A stretch of DNA of 64,000 bases, from contig NZ_JAAOYX010000002.1 in assembly GCF_011759605.1 (NCBI RefSeq), positions 620,001 through 684,000 of the forward strand. The letters are read 5' to 3'. Source of the stretch: Luteibacter sp. SG786 (GTDB taxonomy: Bacteria; Pseudomonadota; Gammaproteobacteria; Xanthomonadales; Rhodanobacteraceae). The number at the start of each line of letters is the position of its first letter. Within the stretch, counting starts at the first letter, position 1. Below the pieces are notes generated by a model, which ran no database searches, had not been told where the DNA came from, and worked only from the letters and a program-made list of their open reading frames with translations. A program made the translations under genes and the position numbers. Below are positions 45,098 through 56,131 of this stretch, one piece after another.

Positions 45098-45727
45098 ATG
45101 AACCACGAAGAACTCGAACTGCCACCGCTGGCCCCCGACGACATCCACATCTGGCGCTGCCGCTGGGCCGGGGGTGCCGGGGAGCGCGCCTTTGCCGGGA
45201 TTCTCCAGCGCTATGCCGGCGCCGAGGACGCGGCCATCGTCCGGGGCGAGCACGGCAAGCCGCATTTCGCGCCGCCGCACGACACACTGGGCTTCAACTG
45301 GTCGCATAGCGGCGACGTGGCCTTGCTGGCCCTCGGCCGTGGTGGCGCAGGCTTCGAGGTGGGCGTGGACGTCGAGACAGTGCGGCCGCGGGCGCGCGCA
45401 CTGGAACTGTCACAGAGGTTCTTCGCGCCCGATGAGACGGCTTGCCTGCGGGCGCTTCCCGAGAGTGCGCGCCTGGAGGGCTTCCTCACCTTGTGGACGG
45501 CGAAGGAGGCCGTGCTCAAGGCGCACGGCGGCGGGCTATCGTATGGCCTGCATCGGGTCTCATTCACGCTGGACGATGAAGGCGCCTTGCCCGCCACCTT
45601 CGACGGAGACGTGGGCCGCGCAGGGGAGTGGCAGGTACACCGTCTCTCGCTGAACGACGGACTGGTGGCTGCCGTCGCCTGGCGCGGCGAAGCACGCACG
45701 CTCCGCGTCTTCACATTTCCGCTTTGA
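45098..45727 (+). CDS. 4'-phosphopantetheinyl transferase (Sfp type)
   Basis: 209 residues. Transfers phosphopantetheine from CoA to carrier proteins of fatty-acid, polyketide or peptide synthesis. Family marks are FNWSHSGD (CoA/His site), GVDVE with the Mg-binding Asp and Glu, and [10 protein letters not shown]. Divergent from crbS with a 75-nt gap and followed by a terminator. The carrier-protein target is not visible in the window. Confidence 0.88.
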   Translation: MNHEELELPPLAPDDIHIWRCRWAGGAGERAFAGILQRYAGAEDAAIVRGEHGKPHFAPPHDTLGFNWSHSGDVALLALGRGGAGFEVGVDVETVRPRARALELSQRFFAPDETACLRALPESARLEGFLTLWTAKEAVLKAHGGGLSYGLHRVSFTLDDEGALPATFDGDVGRAGEWQVHRLSLNDGLVAAVAWRGEARTLRVFTFPL

Positions 45728-45828
45728 ACCTTTTCCCGGCGAGCCGTGTCTGATTACCTGTGTGTGTGAGTGTGACCGTGGAGTGCGCCACAGGGACGTG
45801 GCGAGTTATGCTGGGATGACAGTCATTA

Positions 45829-45861
45829 CGCACGCTGCGCTTGGCGGCGTGCGATTTTTTT
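45829..45861 (+). terminator. Rho-independent terminator before pdxJ
   Basis: CGCACGC pairs with GCGTGCG over an 11-nt loop and is followed by A and seven T. It ends the transferase transcript 12 nt before the pdxJ ATG, so pdxJ transcription from upstream must pass it. Confidence 0.75.
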
Positions 45862-45872
45862 ATGGACCGTCG

Positions 45873-46616
45873 ATGACCCTCCTCAGCGTCAACCTCAACA
45901 AGATCGCCGTCCTGCGCAATTCCCGGGGTGGCGACGAACCCGATATCGCCACCGCCGCCAATTGCTGCATCGATGCCGGGTGCGGCGGTCTCACGGTGCA
46001 CCCCCGTCCCGACATGCGTCACGTCACGCCCAACGACGTGCGCACCTTGGCCGGCCTGCTGCGCGGGCGGGTGGAATACAACATCGAGGGCAATCCGTTC
46101 GCGGGGCCGCGTGGCGCCTATCCGGGCCTGCTGGAGTTGGCTAGGGAAGTGCGCCCCACGCAGGTGACGCTCGTGCCGGACGGCGATGGGCAGATCACTT
46201 CCGATCACGGTTTCGACCTCACCAAGGACATCGAGACGCTGAAGCCGGTGGTTGCGGCGTTTCGCGAACTGGGTTGCCGCGTCAGCGTGTTCGTCGACGC
46301 CGGCGGCAATGGATTCGAAGCGGCGAAGGCCATCGGTATCCAGCGTATCGAACTCTATACAGGACCTTATGCGAAGGCCTTCCACGACGGCGACGCGCGC
46401 GCGGAACTGGCCGCCTTCGCCGATACCGCACGGCGGGCGCAACAGGCAGGCCTTGCGGTGAACGCGGGCCACGACCTGAGCCAGGCGAACCTCGGCACGT
46501 TCAAGGCCGCCATTCCGGGTTTGGCCGAGGTGTCGATCGGGCATGCGTTGATTAGCGAGGCGCTTTATCAGGGCCTCGGCAACACGGTGCGTGCTTACCT
46601 CGACATCCTGAAGTAG
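45873..46616 (+). CDS. pdxJ: Pyridoxine 5'-phosphate synthase
   Basis: 247 residues, normal size. Condenses 1-deoxyxylulose 5-phosphate with 3-amino-2-oxopropyl phosphate to pyridoxine 5'-phosphate. Typical start [16 protein letters not shown] and HPRPDMRHV active-site block, VEYNIEGNP, and the C-terminal [11 protein letters not shown] and [10 protein letters not shown] phosphate-binding parts. The ATG at 45873 fits the family N-terminus. Confidence 0.95.
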   Translation: MTLLSVNLNKIAVLRNSRGGDEPDIATAANCCIDAGCGGLTVHPRPDMRHVTPNDVRTLAGLLRGRVEYNIEGNPFAGPRGAYPGLLELAREVRPTQVTLVPDGDGQITSDHGFDLTKDIETLKPVVAAFRELGCRVSVFVDAGGNGFEAAKAIGIQRIELYTGPYAKAFHDGDARAELAAFADTARRAQQAGLAVNAGHDLSQANLGTFKAAIPGLAEVSIGHALISEALYQGLGNTVRAYLDILK

Positions 46617-46631
46617 TGCCGAATAGCACTC

Positions 46632-46713
46632 TGTGGGAGCCGCTTCAGCGGCGATCCCGCGGCAGCGGGCAGGCTTGTCGCGAGCACCCATCGCCGCTGA
46701 AGCGGCTCCCACA
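46632..46713. repeat. REP-like palindromic pair
   Basis: Arms TGTGGGAGCCGCTTCAGCGG... (24 nt, 46632-46655) and its exact inverse (46690-46713) flank 34 nt. Such GTGGGAGC-type extragenic palindromes are common in pseudomonads and xanthomonads. A diverged copy lies at 62688-62731. Confidence 0.8.
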
Positions 46714-46730
46714 CAGATCACAAGAACACA

Positions 46731-46757
46731 AAAAAACCCCGCCGTGAGGCGGGGTTT
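46731..46757. terminator. Bidirectional terminator between pdxJ and exbD
   Basis: ACCCCGCC-GTGA-GGCGGGGT with A run before and T after; works for the exbD transcript on the minus strand and likely also for pdxJ. Confidence 0.85.
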
Positions 46758-46783
46758 CTCGTCTTACCGGACAAACCGATCGG

Positions 46784-47191
46784 TTATTGCGCGTTGACGA
46801 AACCGATCTTGGTCAGGCCCTGGCCCTTAGCGTCGGAAAGCACGCGTGCCACGACCTCGTACTGAACCGCGTCATCCGCGTCGATCTGCAGTTCCGGCTG
46901 GTTCGACTGCTGGGCGATCACCGCGATCTGGGCGCGCAGGCCCAGTTCGTCGACCGGTGTGTCGTTCCAATACAGCGAGCCATCCTGGCGGATCTGCAGC
47001 CGGACGGGATCCGGCGGATTCTCTGGGTTGACGATGTTCGGGTTCGGCTGCGGCAGATCGATCTTGATCTTATGCGACAGCATCGGAGCCGTGATCATGA
47101 AGATGATCAGGAGCACCAGCATCACGTCGACGAGCGGCGTGACGTTGATGTCCGACATCGGGCCACCGGAGTTGCCTGAGCTGAATGCCAT
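46784..47191 (-). CDS. exbD2: ExbD-type biopolymer transporter (second copy)
   Basis: 135 residues, one N-terminal membrane helix (LVDVMLVLLIIFMITAP with the functional Asp) and a periplasmic domain ending GLTKIGFVNAQ. Part of the inner-membrane ExbB-ExbD motor that uses the proton gradient to drive TonB. The ATG is 5 nt after the exbD1 stop. It shares the N-terminal 35 residues almost exactly with its neighbour, indicating a tandem duplication. Confidence 0.92.
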   Translation of the reverse strand: MAFSSGNSGGPMSDINVTPLVDVMLVLLIIFMITAPMLSHKIKIDLPQPNPNIVNPENPPDPVRLQIRQDGSLYWNDTPVDELGLRAQIAVIAQQSNQPELQIDADDAVQYEVVARVLSDAKGQGLTKIGFVNAQ

Positions 47192-47196
47192 GTTCG

Positions 47197-47616
47197 TTAC
47201 TCCCCCGCCTTGCCAGTCGACATGAAGCCGACGTGGACCATACCGGCTTCCTTGGCATCGCCAAGGATCTTCTTCACCACGCGATATTCGGTGGTGCGGT
47301 CGGCACGGATCTGGAGTTCCGGCTGCGGCGACTTCGCCGCCGCAACCGCGAACTGGGCCTTCAGTTCAGCCTCAGTGACTTCGCCGTCATTGAGGAAGTA
47401 CGTACCGTCCGGCTTGACCGCGAGATCCATCGGTTCGACCGGGGTGTCATCCTTAACGTTCGGATTAGCCTTCGGCAGATCGATCTGGACCTTGTGGGAC
47501 ATCAGCGGCGCCGTGATCATGAAGATGATCAGCAGAACCAGCATCACGTCGACCAGCGGCGTGACGTTGATTTCCGACATCGGACCACCGGAGTTGCCCC
47601 CGCTGCTCATAGCCAT
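47197..47616 (-). CDS. exbD1: ExbD-type biopolymer transporter (first copy)
   Basis: 139 residues with the same anchor (LVDVMLVLLIIFMITAPLMS) and periplasmic domain (PQPELQIRADRTTEYRVV). Two adjacent exbD genes after exbB are characteristic of the Xanthomonas TonB locus, where both have been studied. Follows exbB by 13 nt. Confidence 0.92.
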   Translation of the reverse strand: MAMSSGGNSGGPMSEINVTPLVDVMLVLLIIFMITAPLMSHKVQIDLPKANPNVKDDTPVEPMDLAVKPDGTYFLNDGEVTEAELKAQFAVAAAKSPQPELQIRADRTTEYRVVKKILGDAKEAGMVHVGFMSTGKAGE

Positions 47617-47629
47617 GGGTCAGTTCCTC

Positions 47630-48400
47630 TTACTTCTTGACGACGGCAGCCGGAGCGGTGCCTTCGACGCGGGCGCCGGTGGCGAAGAAGTCGTGCAGGT
47701 CGTGCGCGAATTCGTCGAACTGGGCGTAGGTGAGGCGGTTCGAGCGCATGAAGAAGTTGTACGCAAGCACGGCCGGAATAGCGGTGAACAGACCGAACGC
47801 GGTCATGATCAGCGCCTCACCGACGGGGCCGGCCACCTTGTCCATCGACGCGGAACCCGAAGCGGCGATACCGATCAGCGCGTGGTAGATACCCCACACC
47901 GTACCGAGAAGACCGATGAACGGGGCCGACGAACCGACCGTGGCGAGCAGGGTCAGGCCGCCTTCCAGACGCAGGCTCTCGCGAGCGACGGCCTGGCGCA
48001 GGGCGCGGTCGATGAATTCCGAACGCGACAGCGTCTCGGCGAGACGACCGCCAGCAGCCTGCTGGTGGTGAGCCACGGCCGAAGCGGCATCGAGAGCGAT
48101 CTTCGAGAACGGTTCGCCCTTCGGCTGCTCTTCGAGCATACGAATGGCTTCCTGCGTCGACGAGGTGTTCCAGAAGCCCTGGATGACCTTGTCGGCGCGA
48201 GCACGCACCATGCTGTTACGGATGAAGTTGGCGACGATGAAGTACCACGAGAGCACGGACATCGCGACCAGCACCACGAACACAATCCAACCGAGGAAGT
48301 CGAAGTTGTGGATCAGGTGATCGAAGCCCATCTGCTTGAGGGCGTCGGCATTGGAGTTTTGACCTGGATTAGCAGGCTGAGCGGAGGTGTCTTGCAACAT
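47630..48400 (-). CDS. exbB: ExbB/TolQ-family motor protein
   Basis: 256 residues. Three membrane segments: about 33-55 (FLGWIVFVVLVAMSVLSWYF), about 150-175 and about 195-215. The signature between helices, LATVGSSAPFIGLLGTVWGI, and GPVGEALIMTAFGLFTAIPAV are characteristic of ExbB/TolQ. Provides the pentameric stator for proton flow. It lies 58 nt after tonB. Confidence 0.92.
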   Translation of the reverse strand: MLQDTSAQPANPGQNSNADALKQMGFDHLIHNFDFLGWIVFVVLVAMSVLSWYFIVANFIRNSMVRARADKVIQGFWNTSSTQEAIRMLEEQPKGEPFSKIALDAASAVAHHQQAAGGRLAETLSRSEFIDRALRQAVARESLRLEGGLTLLATVGSSAPFIGLLGTVWGIYHALIGIAASGSASMDKVAGPVGEALIMTAFGLFTAIPAVLAYNFFMRSNRLTYAQFDEFAHDLHDFFATGARVEGTAPAAVVKK

Positions 48401-48458
48401 AACGCTACCCTTGGGAAGTCAAGCGTGAACAGAGATGTAAGTAAGTGTGAGGACTAAC

Positions 48459-49121
48459 TTACAGCTGGTTTAGGTTGAACGTAACGGGGACACGTGCATA
48501 GCCTTCGACGGCCTGACCGCCTCGCTTGCCCGGGTTGAATCGCCAGTTCCTTGCCGCATCCTGCGCTGCCTTGTCCAGTTCGCGGAAACCGCTCGACTGG
48601 TCGACCTTGATGTCCTTCGGCGAACCGTCGACACCCACGAGGACCAGAAGTACCACCGTACCTTCATGCCGCTGACGGATCGCCTGCGGCGGATACCTTG
48701 GCGGATTACGCTGACGGTACGACAGATTCTCGCTAGGCGCGATGTCGGCCGGCGGAGCTGGCGGCGCGGGAGGCGCCGGCGGCGGGGCCGGAACGGCATT
48801 CGTGCTCGCCTCTTCAACGGCCGGCGGCGGCGGGGCCGGCGGCGGCGGTGTCGGCGGCGGCTTCACCTGCTGGATGATTTTCGGCGGCGGCTGCTTAGGG
48901 GGTTCCGGCGGCGGCGGCGGGGGAGGCGGGGGAGGCGGCGGCGGTTCGATGAAGTCGACCTGCACCACCTTCTCTTTCTGCTTTTCCTGCGTCTTGGGCG
49001 GCGCCATGGGCGCGACCAGCAGCAGGAAGGCGAACGAGTGCAGCGCGATGGCTACTGCCAACGCACTTGTGCGCCCCCAACTGAACGGCGCTTGGCCGGT
49101 TGATTCGTTACTTGAGGCCAT
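48459..49121 (-). CDS. tonB: TonB energy transducer
   Basis: 220 residues. N-terminal membrane anchor with the functional helix (residues about 17-38, AVAIALHSFAFLLLVAP), a long periplasmic span very rich in Pro (a run of 13 Pro, then further Pro/Ala/Lys repeats to about 130), and a C-terminal TonB domain (NPPRYPPQAIRQRHEGTVVL). Couples the motor to outer-membrane receptors. First gene of the tonB-exbB-exbD1-exbD2 operon. The Pro codon runs are a coding low-complexity tract. Confidence 0.93.
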   Translation of the reverse strand: MASSNESTGQAPFSWGRTSALAVAIALHSFAFLLLVAPMAPPKTQEKQKEKVVQVDFIEPPPPPPPPPPPPPEPPKQPPPKIIQQVKPPPTPPPPAPPPPAVEEASTNAVPAPPPAPPAPPAPPADIAPSENLSYRQRNPPRYPPQAIRQRHEGTVVLLVLVGVDGSPKDIKVDQSSGFRELDKAAQDAARNWRFNPGKRGGQAVEGYARVPVTFNLNQL

Positions 49122-49318
49122 CAGTCACTATCAAGAGCTAATCAAGCGGAAGTGAGCCCGCACTGCTCGTCCGGCGTCGACGGCTTGACAATGCCGAAAA
49201 CGCAGGTTTCTGCAAGCGGAAAGATATGCAAGTTACACCAGCATATGGCGTTTGTATAGCACCTGAAGGGCGGATTTATATCGATTCATATCCCCCCCTT
49301 CCGGGTCTTTACAACCGC

Positions 49319-50620
49319 TTACTTGCCGGTACCTGCGGTTTTCAACCAGGCGTTGGCCTTGGCAGACGTTTCAGGGTCCTGGGCCGCGAGCTTCATGTCC
49401 GCGATGGCACCCTGCTTGTTCTTCTGACCACGCTTGGCTTCCGCACGCAGCATGTAGGCCTGGCCCTTATGCTGCACACCCTTGCTGATGGCATCCGTCG
49501 CCGACTTTTCAGCGGCGGCGTACTGGTTTTCCTGGAGCTGCACCCGCGCGACCTTCAGGGCCGGCTCGCCGTTGGTGGCGACCTTCGCGGCTTCCTGGTA
49601 GGCGGCGAGTGCGTTCTTCATGTCGTCGCCGGTGACGTAGGAGTCGCCGAGCAGGTTGTAGTTCTCACCCGTCTTCTGCACCACGCCCTTGTCGAAGCCT
49701 TCCTTCAGCACCGCGGCGGCCTTGCCGGCATTCGCCACCTGACGCTCGGAGTGATCCTGGCCGTCGATGAGGTACACCTTCGCAAGGTTCACGTACTGCT
49801 TCTCGTCCTTGAAGGCGCCGGCGCTGCGCGCCTTTTCGAGGAGCTGGATGGCTTCCGGATACTTCTGCGCCTGGATGAGCGACGAGGCGGCATTGTTGAG
49901 GGCCGTGGCGTCGTTCGGGTTCTTCTGCAGCGCTTCGGTCGCGAGCGCGGCGGCCTTGTCGCCCTGGCCCGTCTCGGCATAGCTGGCGGCGAGGATCTGG
50001 TCCCACGAGCCCTGCGGCTTCGCGTCCGGCATGGACTTGGCCTTGGTGATCGCGGCAATCGCTTCCGGATACTTCTCGAGGCGATAGTCGATGTTGCCCT
50101 CGAGGCCGTAGGAGTCGGCGGTTTCCTTCTTGCCCTCGTTGCGCCATTCCTGCAGCGACTGCAGCGCGGGAGCGTACTGTTCGTCGGCCACGAGGAACTG
50201 CGTGTACATGTACTTCAGCTGGAAGTAGGTGTCGTTCGGCATCACACCGATGTCGAGGGCCTGCTTCAGCGTGGCGATGGCGCCCTTAACGTCGCCGTCG
50301 TTGTACTTCATGTTGGCGATGCCCTGGAGGGCCAGCGCCTGGGCGTACTTGCTGCTCGTGCCCGAGCCGTCGGCCAACGGCTGCAGGAGTTGCATGGCCT
50401 TGTCCTTCTCGCCGTTGTTCGCAGCGTCCAGACCTTCGTTCAGGGCCTTCTGGTCTTTTTCGCTCTTGAGGTCGAGCTTGGGTTCCGTACGGGTTGCGTT
50501 CGGGTACAGCGCTTCTTTCTTGTCCTGGGACTTGGTGTCGCGAGCGACAGCCGCGCCGCTGACGAGGGAAAGCGCGATGGCCGTGGCGAGCGCGAACTTG
50601 CTGAGGGAACCCTGTTTCAT
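49319..50620 (-). CDS. Exported TPR-repeat protein
   Basis: 433 residues with signal peptide (to SGAAVA). From about residue 60 on it is a row of helix pairs with TPR spacing (AASYAETGQGDKAAALATEAL and the like), ending in a basic helix. Such proteins scaffold complexes in the periplasm. It stands 197 nt upstream of tonB in the same direction, so a role near the TonB complex is possible but not shown. ATG at 50620. Confidence 0.82.
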   Translation of the reverse strand: MKQGSLSKFALATAIALSLVSGAAVARDTKSQDKKEALYPNATRTEPKLDLKSEKDQKALNEGLDAANNGEKDKAMQLLQPLADGSGTSSKYAQALALQGIANMKYNDGDVKGAIATLKQALDIGVMPNDTYFQLKYMYTQFLVADEQYAPALQSLQEWRNEGKKETADSYGLEGNIDYRLEKYPEAIAAITKAKSMPDAKPQGSWDQILAASYAETGQGDKAAALATEALQKNPNDATALNNAASSLIQAQKYPEAIQLLEKARSAGAFKDEKQYVNLAKVYLIDGQDHSERQVANAGKAAAVLKEGFDKGVVQKTGENYNLLGDSYVTGDDMKNALAAYQEAAKVATNGEPALKVARVQLQENQYAAAEKSATDAISKGVQHKGQAYMLRAEAKRGQKNKQGAIADMKLAAQDPETSAKANAWLKTAGTGK

Positions 50621-50848
50621 TGAATGACCTCGGTTGTAGGAGTCACCGCACAAGGCAGCTCTCCGGGGGACTACAGAGGTTAACCCGATTCGATTCCTAA
50701 GAACAAGTCGCAGTGCAAGAAAAAAGAGGAGTCAAAACAATGACTTGTTAGGAGAATGTTGGCGCTTACCGATTTGTAGGTAAAAGGTTGCCTTGAAAAC
50801 GCCATTTTTATCCACCTGGCGCGGAACTGTGACGGAGCGCATAAAAAA

Positions 50849-50873
50849 CGCCCGGTCGCTGTCCGACCGGGCG
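50849..50873 (-). terminator. gyrB terminator
   Basis: CGCCCGGTCG and CGACCGGGCG form a 10-bp stem with a 5-nt loop; the minus strand continues into six T. Confidence 0.88.
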
Positions 50874-50905
50874 TTTAGGCTGCCGCGCGCTGTTTTAAGG
50901 GCTGA

Positions 50906-53593
<2,688 letters not shown>

Positions 53594-54673
53594 CTAGCTT
53601 GCCCCAACCGTTCCATGTTCCACGTGGAACAACGCAATGGGCTGCCCAGCAAGAGCCGACGGCAGTTCCGTGCCCGTTACGAACACCTGCGCGTCGCGCC
53701 CGAGAAGTTGCCCCACTACCCACTCTTGATGGGTGCGATCGAGCTCGGATGCAAGGTCGTCGAGGCAGACGACCGGCCACTCACCACGCAGTTCCGCGTG
53801 CAGCGAAGCCTGCCCCAGCAGGCAAGCCAGTGCACAGAGCTTTTCCTGCCCCCTGGAAAGGTGTTCGCGTAGCGGCGCATGCTCGAATGCGACGGAGAAG
53901 TCGGCCCGGTGGGGTCCGACGGTCGTGTGTCCCCGAGCAAGATCCCTCTGCCTGCGTTCGACCAGCGTGGTTGAGAGATCGGAGGTTTCGTCCCAACCGG
54001 GGCGGTATCTGAGTGAAAAGGCGCCCAGCTCCGGCAGTACATTCCCCATGAAGCCCTGGATATGGGGAATCACCCTGGAAAGGTAATCGCGCCGGTAAGC
54101 CGTGATCGCCTCCCCGGCAGCTGCTAACTCCGTCTCCCAGGGTTCCAAAAGCGAGGGGTCCGGGTAGCCTCCCTGGCGTAACAGCGAGTTTCGCTGCTTC
54201 AGGGCGCGCTGATAGCGCCGCCACTGGCCTACGAAACCATGTTCCACGTGGAACATGCCCCAATCGAGATAGCGCCGCCGCTCGTCGGACGAGCCAGCGA
54301 TCAAGTCGTGCGACCCGGGCTCGAAGCAGACCACCGCGCATTCCTGCACCAGGGCACCCAGGGAGGCCGCGGGGTCTCCGTCCACCCTCGCCTGCCACCG
54401 TCCGCCCTCACGGCCGAGCCCCAGACGGCGGAGGCTCCCGTCAGCCTTCCTCACCTCGGCATAGACGGCGAGCGAGGCTGCGCCACGTTTCAACAGCACA
54501 TCGCGCGAGCCTGCCCGGAACGAGCGGCCATGGGAGAGCAGGTAGGCAGCCTCCAGGATGCTGGTTTTCCCCGCGCCGTTGGGGCCGACGAACACGTTGA
54601 TCCCGCCAGCGGGCGTCACGGCCACCCCTTCAAGGCAACGTAATCCAGAGATCCGGAGCGACTCGAACTTCAT
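53594..54673 (-). CDS. recF: DNA repair/replication protein RecF
   Basis: 359 residues, an SMC-like ATPase that loads RecA on gaps with RecOR. Walker A in GPNGAGKTSILEAAYLLSHG, signature SRGQEKL and Walker B-like VVCLDDLASELD at about 290-315. The N-terminus ISGLRCLEGV is typical. Unusually, two identical parS palindromes lie inside the gene and encode FHVEH at about residues 140 and 350. The C-terminus ends with FHVEHGTVGAS. Confidence 0.94.
   Translation of the reverse strand: MKFESLRISGLRCLEGVAVTPAGGINVFVGPNGAGKTSILEAAYLLSHGRSFRAGSRDVLLKRGAASLAVYAEVRKADGSLRRLGLGREGGRWQARVDGDPAASLGALVQECAVVCFEPGSHDLIAGSSDERRRYLDWGMFHVEHGFVGQWRRYQRALKQRNSLLRQGGYPDPSLLEPWETELAAAGEAITAYRRDYLSRVIPHIQGFMGNVLPELGAFSLRYRPGWDETSDLSTTLVERRQRDLARGHTTVGPHRADFSVAFEHAPLREHLSRGQEKLCALACLLGQASLHAELRGEWPVVCLDDLASELDRTHQEWVVGQLLGRDAQVFVTGTELPSALAGQPIALFHVEHGTVGAS
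53616..53631. other. parS-type centromere site 2 (3' end of recF)
   Basis: TGTTCCACGTGGAACA inside recF, close to its stop codon; identical to sites 1 and 3. Confidence 0.85.
54240..54255. other. parS-type centromere site 3 (inside recF)
   Basis: TGTTCCACGTGGAACA in the middle of recF, read there as part of WGMFHVEH. Confidence 0.85.
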
Positions 54674-54716
54674 CAGGGGACCCTAGCCCATCCGGCGACG
54701 GGCGCCGAAAAACATT

Positions 54717-54783
54717 GTGGGAAGCGCTCTGGCGGGCGAAGAGGCTTGCGGCAATGCCCTTCGCGCACCAGCGCGCTTCCCAC
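54717..54783. repeat. REP-like inverted arms between dnaN and recF
   Basis: GTGGGAAGCGC... (54717-54741) and its near inverse (54759-54783) match at 21 or so of 25 positions. Another GTGGGA-type palindrome class than the one at 46632. Confidence 0.6.
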
Positions 54784-54817
54784 GGTTTGTTTCGCCACGA
54801 CCTTTCGGCCGTATGAA

Positions 54818-55918
54818 TCAGAGACGGAGCGGCATCACCACGTGGCGGGCCTCGTCATTGCCCTCTTCCTGCAGCAGGCAACTGGATTGCGCGTCACGAA
54901 GATTGATGCGCACCTTCTCGCCACGCAGGGCACCCAGGGCGTCGAGCAGGTAACCCACGTTGAAACCCACGGCCAGGTCGTCGACGACAGTCTCCGCCTC
55001 CACCTCTTCCTGGGCCTCTTCCTGCTCAGGGTTGTGCGCGACGATCTTGATGCGGCCCGGGGTCAGCTCCAGCTTCACGCCGCGGTATTTCTCGTTCGAG
55101 AGGATGGCCGCGCGCTGCAGGGCGCTGCGCAGCACATCGCGTTCGATCGTGGCCGTCTTGTCGGCACCGAGCGGAATCACGGCCTCGTAGTCCGGGAAAC
55201 GGCCGTCGATGAGCTTGGAGGTGAACACCACACCACCCCGGCGTACACGCAAATGGTTGCGGCCGAATTCCAGTTCGACGGAGCCCTCGCCCGATTCGAA
55301 CAGGCCAATCAGTTCGTTCACGCCCTTGCGCGGAATGATGATCTGGCGGCGTGCCGACACGGAGCTTTCGAGCTTCGTTTCCTTGAGCGCAAGACGATGG
55401 CCGTCGGTGGCCACGCAGCGAAGCGTGTGCTCCTGCAGATCCAGCAGCATGCCGTTCAAGTAATAGCGCACGTCCTGGTTCGCCATGGCGAAGGCGGTGC
55501 GGTCCATGAGATCGCGCAGCACCTCTTCCGGGAGCGTGACGCGCTCGACCAGTTCGATCTCGTCGACGGTCGGAAATTCGCTGGACGGGAGCGTGGCCAG
55601 CGTGAAGCGGCTACGCCCGGCATTCAACGCAATGCGCTCGCCGTTCAATTTGATGTCGATCTTCGCGCCGTCGGGCAACGCACGAACGATGTCGAAGAGC
55701 TTTCGGGCGGGAATGGTGATCTCGCCTTCCTGCACGCCATCGGCCGCCGTGGTAGCGATCATCTCCACTTCGAGATCGGTACCGGTGAAGGACACCTCGC
55801 TACCGGAGGCGCGAACCAGCAGGTTGGCCAGCACGGGCAGCGTCTGGCGGCGTTCCACGACGCCCACCACCTGCTGCAGGGGTTTGAGCAGTACTTCCCT
55901 CTGGATGCTGAATTGCAT
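54818..55918 (-). CDS. dnaN: DNA polymerase III sliding clamp (beta)
   Basis: 366 residues, three repeats of the clamp fold. The start MQFSIQREVLLKPLQQVVGV and the end MPLRL are those of the family, as are YYLNGMLLD and the TDGHRLAL block. Encircles DNA and holds Pol III. Separated from dnaA by the 213-nt gap that carries the origin candidate. Confidence 0.96.
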   Translation of the reverse strand: MQFSIQREVLLKPLQQVVGVVERRQTLPVLANLLVRASGSEVSFTGTDLEVEMIATTAADGVQEGEITIPARKLFDIVRALPDGAKIDIKLNGERIALNAGRSRFTLATLPSSEFPTVDEIELVERVTLPEEVLRDLMDRTAFAMANQDVRYYLNGMLLDLQEHTLRCVATDGHRLALKETKLESSVSARRQIIIPRKGVNELIGLFESGEGSVELEFGRNHLRVRRGGVVFTSKLIDGRFPDYEAVIPLGADKTATIERDVLRSALQRAAILSNEKYRGVKLELTPGRIKIVAHNPEQEEAQEEVEAETVVDDLAVGFNVGYLLDALGALRGEKVRINLRDAQSSCLLQEEGNDEARHVVMPLRL

Positions 55919-55934
55919 GCGTCCCCTACTCCTG

Positions 55935-56131
55935 CTTTTAAGTTTTTAAGATTTTATTGGTGGTAGTTGTTGGGCCGGTGGATATCTTGAAAAGCCAGAA
56001 AACCATTTAAGATTCAAAAACTTGATTCAAGATATCGACTGGCTCCAACACGCGGTTTCGTGTGGGTGCCTTGTGGATAACTTTGGGCGTCGAAACCGTC
56101 CTCCGTCCATCCACCTATTATCCACAGCTTC
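55935..56131. other. oriC: Candidate oriC between dnaA and dnaN
   Basis: The 55935-56040 part is AT-rich in a GC-rich genome, and two DnaA boxes with the E. coli consensus follow: TTGTGGATAA at 56071-56080 and TTATCCACA at 56118-56126, in opposite orientation. Inside the AT-rich part GATATCTTGAA (55981-55991) and TTCAAGATATC (56026-56036) form a perfect 11-bp inverted repeat. Position and content fit a chromosomal origin, although other xanthomonad boxes may lie in the dnaA gene or beyond. Confidence 0.75.

Noticed and set aside
48730-48960. Low-complexity GGC/CGG-rich DNA as a repeat element
   Set aside because: Explained by Pro-rich coding sequence of TonB.
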